Assembly (NCBI GenBank): GCA_021399435.1
Contig: JAJTUP010000056.1
Coordinates: forward strand, 248,001-312,000
Direction of reading: 5' to 3'
Source of the DNA: Diaporthe sp. PMI_573
Lineage: Eukaryota; Ascomycota; Sordariomycetes; Diaporthales; Diaporthaceae
Length of the DNA: 64,000 nt
The notes beneath the pieces are model-generated. The model was not told where the DNA came from, made no database searches, and was given only the letters and a program-made list of their open reading frames with translations. Shown one piece after another: positions 43,404-53,901 of the stretch (positions within the stretch are counted from its first letter, which is position 1; each line of letters starts with the position of its first letter). A program made the translations under genes and the position numbers.

Positions 43404-45773
43404 CTATCCTGCTAGCATATCCCTCCGCCGCCGCTGCTCATGGCCGCGGCGTAACCAGTTCTTGAGACATTCGTTCGCTTCAATTGTGACAGATCCAAGC
43501 CGATTGCGTTCGTCGGTGATTAGGCGTTTGGACTGACTGAAGACACGTTCGCACTCGGCGCTCATAGCTGGGATAGAGAAAAGATCAAAAGCCATTTGGG
43601 TAAGGATCGGATAGGACTTCTCGCGCTCGCGCCACCAAGTCAGCGGCTCTTCGACAAAGGGTTCAACAACGTCTTCATCATAGAGGTAGCGCTCAAATTC
43701 GTCGACCATTCTGCGCCTCTTTCGCCTGTCGCTATTGCTATCCACATCAACGCTGCGGTCAAGCCTTCTATGTAGTTTGAAGCGGCCCAGCTCTGGCGTT
43801 TGCTGAGGTTGCTCAGTTTGCTGCGGAGGAGAAGCTGGCTCCGTAATGCTGTATTTTGTTGCATACTCGTTGTATAGCTGGCGGACGTCTGGCTCAACAG
43901 TGTCCACCCAGATCTCGTGTGATCGCCACTTATCCTTAAAGTAAAGCAGCTTGAAGCTTGGGACGAGACAAATCGCGGCACGGTAGTACGGTGTCTTTGC
44001 TGTCAAGTCGAAATATTTCATAAGCTTCGCATAGCCAGCATCGAGTCCTGCAACATAGTAGTTAGAATAGGACCTAGGGTCTGCAGCAACTGCAGCTTTT
44101 TCTTCCTGCAGTAAGCCGTCAAGGATGTCCATCATCTCCAACGCCTGCCAAAGAGCGCCGTAGTTGCCGTGTATAGCATGGCCTTCCAGCTCGAGGGTAG
44201 CGTCTTTAAAGGGCTTTAGCAGAGCGACAAATCTCTGGATTTCCTCCCAATCGCTTCTCTTGAGGAAGTCCTGGCTCAAATCATAATCTGCGTCCCTCTC
44301 CCACTGTGCACAAAACAACTCAATTGCATTCCTAAGCTTAAGCGCGCGCTCAAGCATAGAGAAGGTTGAATTCCACCGGATCCCGCCGTCCTTGGTAAGC
44401 TGTAGGCTGAAAAGCTCATCATCTTGCAGGGCCTCGGCTTGTAGAGTCTCGAAATGCTGTCGGCGCTGATCTGAGCGTGTAATGTAGCGAACAATATTAT
44501 GAACTTTGCCGATAACGCCTCGTTGCCGCCAGATCGAGAAGGATTCTTGGTCGTTACAACACTGGAGCTGTCGTTCGGCCTTACTCACACCTTTGCCATA
44601 GAGAATTGCCTTGACAACGAGGTTGATAACGTGGCCAGAACAGCGGAGTCGTCTCCAGTCCGGATCGAAACCAAATCGCGTAGCTAGTTGTAACACGGCG
44701 CGATCGTTATCCTTGGCGTTATCCATCATGAAACAACCAAGCTTCGGCTCGAGATCGTACTGCGTAACTACGCTAAAAAGGCAATTTGCTATATTTTCGC
44801 CTGAGTGAGAACCATATAGCCGCGGGAGGCCGAGAAGAGCTTGATGATTGGTGTAGTCCACGCCTAGTAAGCGGAGGTTAAAAGTTGGATTAAGCCTTAT
44901 ATAATAAAACGTCTGAATAGTAAAGGGTATCACATATATATACGTACCTACAAAGTGCGCAACTACGCCGCAGAGGCTCATCCCACTAGTTGACGTCCAT
45001 AAGTCGCAGCTTAGGTGGACCGCACTCCTACATTCCTTCAACTCAACCTTCAAACTCTCCCTGCGTGTTTCAAATGCAGCCATTATCCAACTGCTCAGCG
45101 TCGTCGCGGACGTAGGGAGAAGCCGCTCTAACTCAGGCCTCCCATACGAGAGTAAGTCACACGTATCTCCGGCAGTTGCGCTTCGAAAGCTCACGTCGTG
45201 AGCAACAACCCAGTCCAGATACTGCTGCCTGTAGTCTTCCCCAGTAATAGGAGTCCGTAGTGGACCAAAGCTATTCGCCTTCTTACTTCGGTCCCATGGG
45301 TTGGAAACCCGGATATGCTGAGGAACTTCGCCGTCCTCAGAAATGCCGTGTTTGTGCTTTAAATGGTAGGCGATCGCACTATTTCCGTTGTATTTAAATA
45401 TTGTAGAACAGTCGCTGCCAGTCTCATGGCATCTCCGACAAAGCCAGTACTGCTCATTTTCTGACTCGATATTGGCACCGTGGTCCCAAATCCAGGACTT
45501 CTTTGCCTTGCCGGTTGTACGCTTGTGCTTCATATAGTAGTGCGCATCGCTTAGACGTTTGTTGTTGTACTGGAGAACACCCCAGCGAATTGGGAAGGCA
45601 CCATCGGCAAGAGGTCTCGGAGCTCGGACAGATGAAGGAGATGACAAGGGCCCAGTTGAAGGCGTGGTCGATTTCTTGGCGGAGGACTCGATTGATGGTT
45701 GGATTGAGAGCTCCGTAAATTGGTCTGCTGAACGCGACGATGACGGCGTGGAGGAGAAGGACGGGGTCGGCAT
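43404..45773 (-). CDS. hAT-E transposase
   Basis: The ATG is at 45773; the unspliced frame is 789 residues. A good intron at 44864-44947 (GTACGT donor, CTTACTAG acceptor, 84 bp) is in frame and free of stops, so both forms are readable. Splicing removes the unlikely TYIYVIPF.. segment and gives about 761 residues with a family-like HFVG-VDYTNH junction. Domains: BED finger (WLCRRCHETG..AIAYHLKHKH), AVHLSCDLWTS, FMMDNAKDND, RRLRCSGHVINLVVKA, IRWNSTFSM, and a complete dimerisation domain (QMAFDLFSIPAMSAECERVFS, TIEANECLKNWL). No stops or frameshifts. It should be a full-length protein, although its upstream region now contains a 1.9-kb insertion. Confidence 0.9.
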   Translation of the reverse strand: MPTPSFSSTPSSSRSADQFTELSIQPSIESSAKKSTTPSTGPLSSPSSVRAPRPLADGAFPIRWGVLQYNNKRLSDAHYYMKHKRTTGKAKKSWIWDHGANIESENEQYWLCRRCHETGSDCSTIFKYNGNSAIAYHLKHKHGISEDGEVPQHIRVSNPWDRSKKANSFGPLRTPITGEDYRQQYLDWVVAHDVSFRSATAGDTCDLLSYGRPELERLLPTSATTLSSWIMAAFETRRESLKVELKECRSAVHLSCDLWTSTSGMSLCGVVAHFVGTYIYVIPFTIQTFYYIRLNPTFNLRLLGVDYTNHQALLGLPRLYGSHSGENIANCLFSVVTQYDLEPKLGCFMMDNAKDNDRAVLQLATRFGFDPDWRRLRCSGHVINLVVKAILYGKGVSKAERQLQCCNDQESFSIWRQRGVIGKVHNIVRYITRSDQRRQHFETLQAEALQDDELFSLQLTKDGGIRWNSTFSMLERALKLRNAIELFCAQWERDADYDLSQDFLKRSDWEEIQRFVALLKPFKDATLELEGHAIHGNYGALWQALEMMDILDGLLQEEKAAVAADPRSYSNYYVAGLDAGYAKLMKYFDLTAKTPYYRAAICLVPSFKLLYFKDKWRSHEIWVDTVEPDVRQLYNEYATKYSITEPASPPQQTEQPQQTPELGRFKLHRRLDRSVDVDSNSDRRKRRRMVDEFERYLYDEDVVEPFVEEPLTWWREREKSYPILTQMAFDLFSIPAMSAECERVFSQSKRLITDERNRLGSVTIEANECLKNWLRRGHEQRRRRDMLAG

Positions 45774-46170
45774 GGTGGTGTGTACTGCTGGAAATTTTCC
45801 GTTGTGCGTACGTGTAGGGAGCGTTGCTATATGCAAAAAGAGATGCTGAGTCTAGACGGGAGGGCAAGTTGAAGTTCGAACGGAGGCCGCCAAAACTCTC
45901 GCTAAGACGCGTTACGCGTCGCGCATCTGGCACGTCGAACGGAATAGCTCGGGACAGACAATCAAATGACAGGGATTAATGCGCTAAGCAAGGGGTTAAG
46001 AGACACCGTCTCTGGGCTAGGATCTGAATAGGAAAAACTCGGTCTTTACATCGAGTTGAGATCCACTAATAGGTATCTGGGAGGGTTTTAGAAAACCCCC
46101 TCTAAATCCAACCGTTAGCTAGTTAACTGACAAGCTTATAACGTCCCTAACGGTTGAAATGAGGAACTTA

Positions 46171-48102
46171 ACGTAATCTACCACCAACTCGATCGGACCA
46201 CCGACTCGATCGCTTTTCCGCCCCGCACCCCACCATCTTTGACTTCAGGTCCACCTCACAATATAAGAAAACATCCAATCTACTCTAGAGTTATATCAAT
46301 CGAGACCTTATTTACTAGGGCACTTCCTAGCAGTATGTTCAGTTGAGGCACAAATGCTGCACTTCCATGGTGCACGCTTCCGAACTGGCGGTACAGCTGG
46401 GTTTGGTCCATCGGCTCCTCCCCCCTCCACCCGTACCTCCCGATGAGAGCTCTTTTGAGGGGCCTTCTTGGCCTCAAGCTGACCTATCGCCTCTCCAACT
46501 GTCATAGTCCCTCCAGTTTGGAGGAAGGCTCGACGCTGTGCCCGTTTTTTCTTCTGGCGAGCATTTTCAGCCCGGAGCCGTGAGTTCTCTTCGCTCAAGA
46601 GAACAGCGTGATGCATGGCCATCTGGCACCCTTTGACCATCTTCTGGAATACTCGATCTGTAGGACTAATTGTCTTTTGCCGCTGCTTCCGTATACGTTC
46701 AAGCTCAACGATATTTGCTGGAGTTTTGAGGGGTAATGCTGAACTTGGGGGGGCTGGTAGCTCAGGGGCTGGTGGACTTGGCGTTCGTATGACAATTTGG
46801 AGCCGGTCGAGTACCCGACTTGGATCGAGAGGGACGATTCCAGTTGCTGAAAAGCTGCTTTTGATATTCTTCGAGGTGAAGGTCTTCTTTCGAGCCCCAA
46901 GTAAAAGCTCAAGAAAGTTTGGCTTGTCAATATGATGAACCCCAACCGCTATCATCGCCTTGACAAGGTCGCCATATGCTCGCTTAAGGACTGAGAAGCA
47001 GCCAACATCAAGAGCTTGCGTACGGTGCGATGAGTGTGGTGGCATAGCCTCAGTGAGAATCAATCGCTCCTTACAGAATCGGTCGAATGCAGCAGTCCGG
47101 TGGCTCCCGTGGCCATCAAGAAGGAGAAGTCGGTAACGACCAACTGTTCGGCTTCGAGTTTGAGGCTCGAAAACCTCTGTAAGCCATTCGAGGGTAAGGT
47201 CATCTGTTGTCCAGCCGTTATCGCTAACGGCAACGCGCCAGGTCTTTGGCACCGGAGAGTCTTCGTACCATTTCGATATATGTACCTTGCCGGGGAAAAT
47301 GATCATTGGATCAAGGCTCCAACCAGCTGCATTAATACATTCGAAGACAGTAGTCCACTCCCGATTCCCAGGCTGAACGACAACAGGTCGATTCCTCCGG
47401 TCAGATCGAGTTACCACCTTAGCCGTACTTGCCACCCCCATTTGAAAGCCAGTTTCGTCAACATTGTAAATATCACAGTCAAGGATACCATTTTCCTCAA
47501 TAGTGTCCCTAACACGCTGAAACCATGCTGATATCTTCTTTGGGTCTTCGCATAGAGCTCGTTGGTAGTCATACTTTCGAGAATACTTGGATATCAGGTG
47601 GGGTTGCCGCTTAAGGAGTCGTCGGACCCAGTTCTCGCCAACAGTAGTCTTGGGGTCCGGAGTCGTTGTGACAGACGCATCGAGGGTAATAAGGCTTCCG
47701 CGCTCAAGGATGAGAAGATCAGCCATTTGTCGAATATATGCAATTGTTGGCGACATGCCACGGTTGTCCAATGACTCGATCCATTGGATCAAGGCAGCTT
47801 CTTCGGTGGGGAGAAGCTTTCGACGCGTGACCTGCGATTGTTGACGCGAGACGCGTCCCTTGAGACGATTCTGAAGTGTCGAGTATGGGACGTCATATGC
47901 TGCTGCAGCACCTTTAATACTTTGAATCTGCTGTGACTTCAGTGCCTCAATCGCCGATTGGATGCGGTCTTCGTGTAAGAGAGCCTTAGGCATATTTGCC
48001 GTCGGGACGGCCGAGTAAGGTGCGTCTGCAGTCAGAGTGGTGGGTGCAGTGCGGGAAAAACGATCGAGTCGGTGGTCCGATCGAGTGGGTGGTAGATTAC
48101 GT
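46171..48102 (-). mobile_element. pogo-H, intact Fot1/pogo-type transposon
   Basis: This 1932-bp element has ends of 42 bp that are inverted copies with one internal mismatch plus a mismatch at the last base; each begins ACGTAATCTACCACC. It is flanked by TA at 46169-46170 and 48103-48104. It contains one full-length transposase gene. It lies in the 5' region of hAT-E. Confidence 0.93.
46308..47993 (-). CDS. pogo/Fot1-type transposase
   Basis: 561 residues, single exon, ATG at 47993. Residues ~8-50 are a psq-type helix-turn-helix (IKGAAAAYDVPYSTLQNRLKG). Residues ~60-130 are a CENP-B-type HTH (TEEAALIQWIESLDNRGMSP to VGENWVRRLLKRQP). The DDE domain has its three acidic positions in IYNVDETGF, LLLLDGHGSH and ALDVGCFSVLK, the DDD form usual for pogo. 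The C-terminus has a coiled coil and a zinc-knuckle-like CSICASTEHTARKC. All domains are present without a break, so this protein could be active. Confidence 0.93.
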   Translation of the reverse strand: MPKALLHEDRIQSAIEALKSQQIQSIKGAAAAYDVPYSTLQNRLKGRVSRQQSQVTRRKLLPTEEAALIQWIESLDNRGMSPTIAYIRQMADLLILERGSLITLDASVTTTPDPKTTVGENWVRRLLKRQPHLISKYSRKYDYQRALCEDPKKISAWFQRVRDTIEENGILDCDIYNVDETGFQMGVASTAKVVTRSDRRNRPVVVQPGNREWTTVFECINAAGWSLDPMIIFPGKVHISKWYEDSPVPKTWRVAVSDNGWTTDDLTLEWLTEVFEPQTRSRTVGRYRLLLLDGHGSHRTAAFDRFCKERLILTEAMPPHSSHRTQALDVGCFSVLKRAYGDLVKAMIAVGVHHIDKPNFLELLLGARKKTFTSKNIKSSFSATGIVPLDPSRVLDRLQIVIRTPSPPAPELPAPPSSALPLKTPANIVELERIRKQRQKTISPTDRVFQKMVKGCQMAMHHAVLLSEENSRLRAENARQKKKRAQRRAFLQTGGTMTVGEAIGQLEAKKAPQKSSHREVRVEGGGADGPNPAVPPVRKRAPWKCSICASTEHTARKCPSK

Positions 48103-48171
48103 TAATTGTCCTAACGTTAGCGATATCAAGGGTATCCTCTCCTAGCCTTCCTAAATAAGTAATTATTGGCA

Positions 48172-48300
48172 TCAAGTACTTGACAACTTGACACTCCTTT
48201 AACTTGATTGATTGATGACAACCCTTAAACTTGACTTGAGAACTTGACTTGACGAGAAGTCGAACTTGATTGAGAATTGTCAAGTTCGAGCTTGATTGTT
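48172..48300. repeat. AACTTGA-rich repeat block, probably a transposon terminus
   Basis: AACTTGA/TCAAGTT words occur about ten times in both orientations. The block begins CATCAAGTACTTGACAAC and ends GTCAAGTTCGAGCTTGATTG, which is a loose inverted pair. It could be a subterminal block of an hAT or a small MITE. Confidence 0.5.
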
Positions 48301-48320
48301 AGCCACACTGCCCGGGCTGG

Positions 48321-48905
48321 ATGAAGCTGGATCAATACTACGCCCTAACCGAGGACAGCCCTGCATACCTTGCAAGCCTCGTCCTCCATCCCGCATTTCG
48401 CTGGTCAACTGTCGAGTTACAATGGTCTGATCATCCGGATTGGTTGGCCAGAGGAAGGCTGGCCGTGCAAGAGCTATGGGAGGAGTACCGAAGCCTCCCG
48501 GTCGAGCAAGATACGATACCGGAGCAGCCGACTGTTGCAAGGAAGACAACGGACCTGGATGACTTTATGACTTCAATTAGAAAACTCGGCGCCCAGCCTG
48601 CGCCTTTAGTGTGCTCCATGCGTGACGAGTACGCAGAATGGGTGGCCAGTACCGATCCGGGCGATTGTTTGGTAGACGACCCGATCTAGTATTGGCTTCT
48701 CCGCAGACGCCAATATCCACGCTTGTCGCGAATGGCAATCGATCTCTTTTCCATTCCGGCTATGTCTTTGGAGCCAGAGCAAATATTTAGCCTTGCCGGA
48801 CAGATGGTCACAGCTCAGAGAGGCCGCCTCAAAGCGGATCTTATAGGAGCTGCTCAATGTCTTTCGTCGTGGGAGAAAAGTGGGGTTATCCAGATATCCA
48901 AATGA
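48321..48905 (+). pseudogene. hAT transposase relic (hAT-F), C-terminal third
   Basis: The plus frame gives LDQYYALTEDSPAYLASLVLHPAFRW (typical mid-region), an in-frame TAG at 48687-48689, and continues with YWLLRRRQYPRLSRMAIDLFSIPAMSLEPEQIFS, the dimerisation domain. The N-terminal two thirds are missing. The stop probably comes from a CAG codon, a single C-to-T change. The 3' end has AATCAAATC repeats. Confidence 0.82.
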
Positions 48906-49005
48906 GATCCAAATCGATTCAAATCAAATCAAATCAAATCAAATCGATGATTTTACTATCCAAATCAAATCAAATTGGACCCCTGATTTGATTTGATTTA
49001 TTTGT
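48905..49005. repeat. hAT-F subterminal AATCAAATC repeats
   Basis: Runs of (AAATC)n and the complement GATTTGATTTG follow the hAT-F stop codon, the expected place for the element's 3' subterminal repeats. No TIR partner is present. Confidence 0.6.
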
Positions 49006-49597
49006 TTGCAAGTCTGCGTGTCACCCCAGGACTTGCCTCTTGACGACCAAGACCATCTCTCTTTACGGCTTCAGATCAATTATGGTCAAAGTTTCAGGTT
49101 GTCTTTCTCATGGATGTCCGTGCCCGCACGAGACCATGCCTTCGGTTTAAAGGCAGCCTCTCCTGTCAACTATGTCAAGGATGCAACGTTATGTGGGAGT
49201 CTATTTGACCCTAGTGATACTAGTGGAATGGTGTCTGGAGTGGATTCCCACTTTTTTGTTGATCACGATGAACCTCTCGAGGCACTTGCATGGTTTCAGG
49301 AAGATGGCAGCTGGCCCCTTGGAGACTTACGCGATGGGTGTGAGTTTCTGTTCTTACTCGATAGGTCGCGGCGAAGACGTTCAAGATCTGCTTCGTCCCA
49401 GCGAAGTGGAATGGGGCGCACCTAGGACCCGGAGTAGTCCCACTGTCATGGAGATCTACCTGAAGCTTTGCGGAGCATGACCCTCTCCTGGAATCTTAGC
49501 CCCTAATTTACAGAGAACCTCATCGTACACGTATGTGCCAATTCCAGGAAGCAGGTACTCTGGCCTTCTCCTCTGGAGAACCTCGCTTGCCCGCGCG
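49006..49597. other. Short unknown coding-like stretch and intergenic
   Basis: A plus frame to 49425 gives 139 residues with no ATG at its start and no family resemblance that I can name. It may be a gene fragment cut by the hAT-F end. Nothing else is seen up to the hAT-G left end. Confidence 0.3.
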
Positions 49598-49806
49598 CAG
49601 GGTAGGGAATCAATCCATCCACGTCAATATCCGACTTTGTGGATGGAATTGACGGCTTACTCAGCAAAGTGCTCGTGGATTGACTTCCACGAAGCCATCT
49701 GTGGATTGATGTCCATAATATTGAACCCGTGGAAGACCCCTGTCACATTACCTCGGATTTCCTAATCGGGCAATTCGGGAACCCGTCGCCGAAACTTTCT
49801 ATTGCC

Positions 49807-52161
49807 TTACTCCTGGCGCTCCTCCAAACCAGCCCGTTCAACAGCCTCCTGTAACGCTGTATCGTCAAGCAGTATGCTATCGACATCTTCGATAATGCCT
49901 GCGCGTAACCAAGATCGCAGCGTTTGGATTAGTCCAATCGTCCCGGCGTCTAAGCGGTTTCGGAGGGGCGTGACCATCAACCCGGTGGCGGAGAACAGTC
50001 TCTCGCACTCCGAGCTCATGGCCGGCACTGTCATGACGTCAAGAGCCATTCGAGATAGCCTTGGATACTCAAACCTCTTGAGGACCCAATACTCAACTGG
50101 GTCTGCGACGTCCTTGTCGCTCCCAGACACACTGGCCTGCCAGCGGATATATTCATCCGCTTGAGCAGCGGACGGTTGGCTTTGACGGTATCGGTTGCGA
50201 TACCGATCAAAGGAGGACAAAGTCGTCTTTCGCCTCTTCACAACCGGACCTTCAGGAGAGGTGACTGTGATCTGTAGGTCTCTGTATTCCGTATCCCAAA
50301 GACGTTGTACGATTTCCTTCGCTTCATCGACCCAACCTGGATGCTGTTGACCCCAAACCTCGTCGAAATAGTCCCATCGTAGGCTAGGATGCAAGGCGGC
50401 GGCGGCGTAGTATGCTGGCGAGTCCCTCAAAGTATTGTAATATTTATCGAGCTTCTTCCAGCCAAGGTTGATATTGACACAGAATTGCTCCGGTTCAGGA
50501 TGCCTCTCAATACGCGATTTTGCGTCCTCGAGCCTCCCAAGTAGAAATTCGAACGCCTCCAGCACATCAGTCATGGAACCAAAAGCTTCCCTAACTCCAG
50601 ACGATCGACATCGCGACTGTCCGTCTCCCTGAAGTACTTGCACAACGACGTGGAAATCAGAGAGTATCTCATCAAATGTCCTCAGCACCGCCCAATCGCT
50701 CTCGTTGATGAAGCTCGACTCCTCGAGGCAGGGAGGAAGCTTCTGTCCACCCTCACCTTTCCGAGCGTCTCGGAATAGCCGCTTGGCTTTGGCGATGAAT
50801 TCTTCGTAGACGGGCTGCAAGCGAAGCATTCGTTTTATCATGTAGTATTGGGACAACCATCTAGTATCGTTGTCAAGGACAACGTCAACTGGCCGTTGCT
50901 TTCCACTTTCAGGCTCGCCAGAAGCTGCAAATGAGTCTCGTTGCAGTTGACGAAGCAACTGAGTCAGTAAGTCGGCCCGATGGACCCAAACGACGAAGTT
51001 ATGCGCTTTCCCGACAGGACCCTTCCGCATCCACTGGTCATGGGTTGCTCTCGCCAAAGGCTCCTCCTCGACGAGAGATTTCTCAAACGCATCAACATCC
51101 TTTCCAAAGAGAAGGGATTTAACAACAAGGTTAAGGATGTGTCCCATGCATCGAACTCGTCGTTGAACCGGGTCGAACTTCAGCTCTTCTGCAATCTCTG
51201 CCATTGCCGTTTCATTATTTGCTGCGTTGTCGAGAGTGAAGTAACCGACCTTGTCCTCGATGCCAAACGACCTAATGATCTCGAGGATCTCGGCGGCAAT
51301 GTTCTCGCCAGTATGTCGTTCTACCAGCTCCGGAATGCCGAGCACAACTTTTTGGAGCTGATTCTCGTGGTCTCTGAAGACAGCCGTCGCGCCACATAAC
51401 GCGTGACGATTCCTAGTCTTTGCGCCGTCAAAGGCAATGTGGATCTGACCCGACGACCTCTTCAAGACCTGCTGGACCGTGCCATGATATCGCTCGAATT
51501 GTTGAACCGCCAGTCTGTGCACAGTCTTCGCCGAAATGTGCGCACTCGTAACCTTGACCGCCGGATTGAGGTATTCGAAAATCTGTTGCAATCGAGGGTG
51601 TTCAACCTGCTTGAACGATTGCTGGCTTTCGACTATCCAGTTGACAATGAGCTTCTGGAACTCTCCTCGATCGAAGCGTTTGATCAAGCTATTGGCCAGC
51701 GCTTGCTCCTTTGGATCGGAACGTTTGAGGCTCATGAAGTCCGAAATAGAAGCAAGAACCCTCTTGCCTCCTTTCTTCTCTGATGGTGTTGATCGTCGTC
51801 CTGATGGATCCCAGTAGCCGTGAGCTTTCCAGAGGTGGAGTTCAGCGTTTTGGGTGCCTTTGGATTCGTATGACTGTGGCGTGGGGGTCTTCTGGCGCAC
51901 ACATGGCATACAGATCCATCGTCGGGATGTTTTGGATTGAATCTCGACCCCGTAGTTCCATACCCATGATAGGGTATCTTTGCTGCGCTCGGCCAACGTA
52001 AATCCCTTCCAGACGCGGAAGATTCTCCGCTCCTCATCACTTGTTGGTGCCCAAGTAGAAGGCTGGCGGAGTTCAGGGTCTGGATCTAGAGAACGCCGAG
52101 GGACCTCGGCATGCCCCTCGTTGTTGGTCGGTAGTTCAGGGTCAAGAGGTAAGTCCGCCAT
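49807..52161 (-). CDS. hAT-G transposase
   Basis: 784 residues in one exon, ATG at 52161. Domains: BED finger (WICMPCVRQKTP..AELHLWKAHG), IHIAFDGAKT, FTLDNAANNETA, RRVRCMGHILNLVVKSLLF, the DNDTRWLSQYYM block, the conserved YYAAAALHPSLRWDYF, and a complete dimerisation domain (RMALDVMTVPAMSSECERLFSATG, LIQTLRSWLRAGI). No stop or frameshift. The pogo-I insertion sits 69 bp upstream of the ATG, so the promoter is probably separated from the gene. Confidence 0.93.
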   Translation of the reverse strand: MADLPLDPELPTNNEGHAEVPRRSLDPDPELRQPSTWAPTSDEERRIFRVWKGFTLAERSKDTLSWVWNYGVEIQSKTSRRWICMPCVRQKTPTPQSYESKGTQNAELHLWKAHGYWDPSGRRSTPSEKKGGKRVLASISDFMSLKRSDPKEQALANSLIKRFDRGEFQKLIVNWIVESQQSFKQVEHPRLQQIFEYLNPAVKVTSAHISAKTVHRLAVQQFERYHGTVQQVLKRSSGQIHIAFDGAKTRNRHALCGATAVFRDHENQLQKVVLGIPELVERHTGENIAAEILEIIRSFGIEDKVGYFTLDNAANNETAMAEIAEELKFDPVQRRVRCMGHILNLVVKSLLFGKDVDAFEKSLVEEEPLARATHDQWMRKGPVGKAHNFVVWVHRADLLTQLLRQLQRDSFAASGEPESGKQRPVDVVLDNDTRWLSQYYMIKRMLRLQPVYEEFIAKAKRLFRDARKGEGGQKLPPCLEESSFINESDWAVLRTFDEILSDFHVVVQVLQGDGQSRCRSSGVREAFGSMTDVLEAFEFLLGRLEDAKSRIERHPEPEQFCVNINLGWKKLDKYYNTLRDSPAYYAAAALHPSLRWDYFDEVWGQQHPGWVDEAKEIVQRLWDTEYRDLQITVTSPEGPVVKRRKTTLSSFDRYRNRYRQSQPSAAQADEYIRWQASVSGSDKDVADPVEYWVLKRFEYPRLSRMALDVMTVPAMSSECERLFSATGLMVTPLRNRLDAGTIGLIQTLRSWLRAGIIEDVDSILLDDTALQEAVERAGLEERQE

Positions 52162-53456
52162 CTCGAAGTTGAAGGTTCACCGAGCGTATGAATCGAGTAA
52201 AGGAGGAGACATTCGGGTTCAGGCGTTATACCGTATATACTCGACAAATTCACGATACCCCCGGTCACTAAGACTAGTCCTATTTTGGTCTAGTTTGAAG
52301 CCACCATGGCCAGGGTTTTGGATACACTAACAAGCTACAGTAATACAGTCTTGAACCTCCTCTTCCTTCACAAAGAGGTCCATCTCTTCCAGAGGTGTTA
52401 CAGACACTTCCTCATACTCCATCTTCATGGTAGGTTCCTTAGCCGTTCCCAGCCTTCCCAGTTGATTTGAGAAGGCTCTATATCCTTGATACGGACCATG
52501 TTAACCTGACTTCCATCAGGACGAATAGAAATTCCAGTGTGAATGAAGGCATTCTGAACCAACTCTGGCCTTTCTTCCAGACGTTTTACTGCCCTGGCTA
52601 CTACCCAGGTAGTCATTATACGCATGTCAGAGACTGTCCATATATGTCCAGGGCTTTCCTTCTCTTTCTCTGTCATATATTCGTCAGTAAATTCCTGAAG
52701 CCAAAGCTTGAAGGGATGGTTGACTGCAGTATCCAATGGCTGAAGGAGACTAGTACAGCCAGCTGGTATCAATGCAATAGTAACCCCTAGATCCTTCAAC
52801 TGTTGCTTGATAGTGTCAGTTACATGGAATCTAGCAACATCCATAACCAATAGGAAATCCTTCATATCCTTAGCTACTGCGTCTAGTTCTTCAGTAATCC
52901 ATTTACCGAATAATTCCTCATTATTGTAAGCTGTAGGATTGAATTCCACAGTAACATCAGGACTGTAGGATGAGGATTCCTGATTGTATATCCTTCCTGC
53001 AGGTCCTGAAGTACCATGGAATATAATCTTCGGCTTGAATCTCTGTATGCCATCTGCAGAGATGTAGAGAATAAGAGTAGCTTGTCGTTTATCCCATCCA
53101 CTCCGTTCTGTTTTTGCCTGTACTGACTTCGAGCCTGTAGAAGTATATGTACATCCAGAATTATACTCAAATGGAATAGGAGTTTCGTCCAGACTTAGGA
53201 TTGCTGATTTGGAGAACCGCCGAGGAGGTGAGTTGTTGACAACTGGTGCTGGTGCTGGTGCTGGTGCTGGTGCTGGTGCTGGTGCTGATACTGGTACTGA
53301 GAGAGAATCTCTTGGTTGAGATATACGTCTAATGAACTTGACGAAGTTATTCACAACTTCAAGGTACTCTGCAGGAAGCTTGGTGGCCTTCTTAGTAACC
53401 CTTCTATGTGAAATCCTATGTCGATGTAGAAAGCCTCTAAACCAGCCGGTAGAGAA

Positions 53457-53660
53457 TGTGACGACGACGGAACCCTAACCCTGGATGGCCAGGTGGGGCA
53501 TGCAAGCACGCGATCTAGCGTGCAGGCCAACGCGCTTGACTTCTCGTCGCGCCCGCGGTAAAGGCTGCGGCCTTTTCTTTCTCTTGCTTCCCTAGAGTAG
53601 AATCTTCGTCCATAGTGCCAATTCAAGGTGTTCACGCCCTCTGCAACGCTGGCCGTGACA
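53457..53660 (+). repeat. Gypsy-2 5' LTR
   Basis: The LTR starts TGTGACGACGACGG and ends GCTGGCCGTGACA, and contains CCCTAACCC. By eye it is identical to the 3' LTR over all 204 bp. Confidence 0.97.
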
Positions 53661-53901
53661 CTATTCTACTCTCTCTTTACTCGCTGACCTAGCGATCAAT
53701 AAATAAGGTACCCTTTTCGCTGGCTTAGCGATCAATAAATAAGCTGCCCTATTTCACGTCGTTCATACGCATCCGACCGAACGACCAACGACCAACGACC
53801 AACGACCAACGACCAACGACCAACGACCAACGACCAACGACCAACGACTAATGATTGGCTAGTCGACTAACTGACACCGATCAACGACCCGGCCGACCTA
53901 G
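53661..53901 (+). repeat. Gypsy-2 leader: duplicated 36-40-bp segment and CGACCAA tandem repeat
   Basis: The segment CGCTGACCTAGCGATCAATAAATAAG is repeated with small changes (53682-53750). It is followed by about ten copies of the 7-bp unit CGACCAA (53776-53849) shortly before the gag ATG. Gypsy-1 has one copy of the first segment and a different 7-bp repeat at the same place. Confidence 0.85.

Larger units (their letters stand above)
42990..48165 (-). mobile_element. hAT-E, coding-competent hAT carrying a pogo insertion
   Basis: The transposase gene is flanked by AACGGTTG/CCGTTA words on both sides (43000-43130 and 46110-46170), typical of subterminal repeats. The 5' flank is interrupted by pogo-H at 46171-48102 and continues for a short distance after it (CTAACGTTAGCG). 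The exact outer ends and target duplication were not found. CAGGTAACGG near 42994 is a candidate left end. Confidence 0.6.

Noticed and set aside
46082..46104. GGGTTTT-AG-AAAACCC hairpin as a terminator
   Set aside because: It lies in the 5' flank of hAT-E, and intrinsic terminators of this kind are not expected in fungi.
53351..53635. Repeated open frame MNTLNWHYGRR.. found at both Gypsy-2 ends
   Set aside because: It is translation of the LTR antisense strand joined to the host pogo gene.
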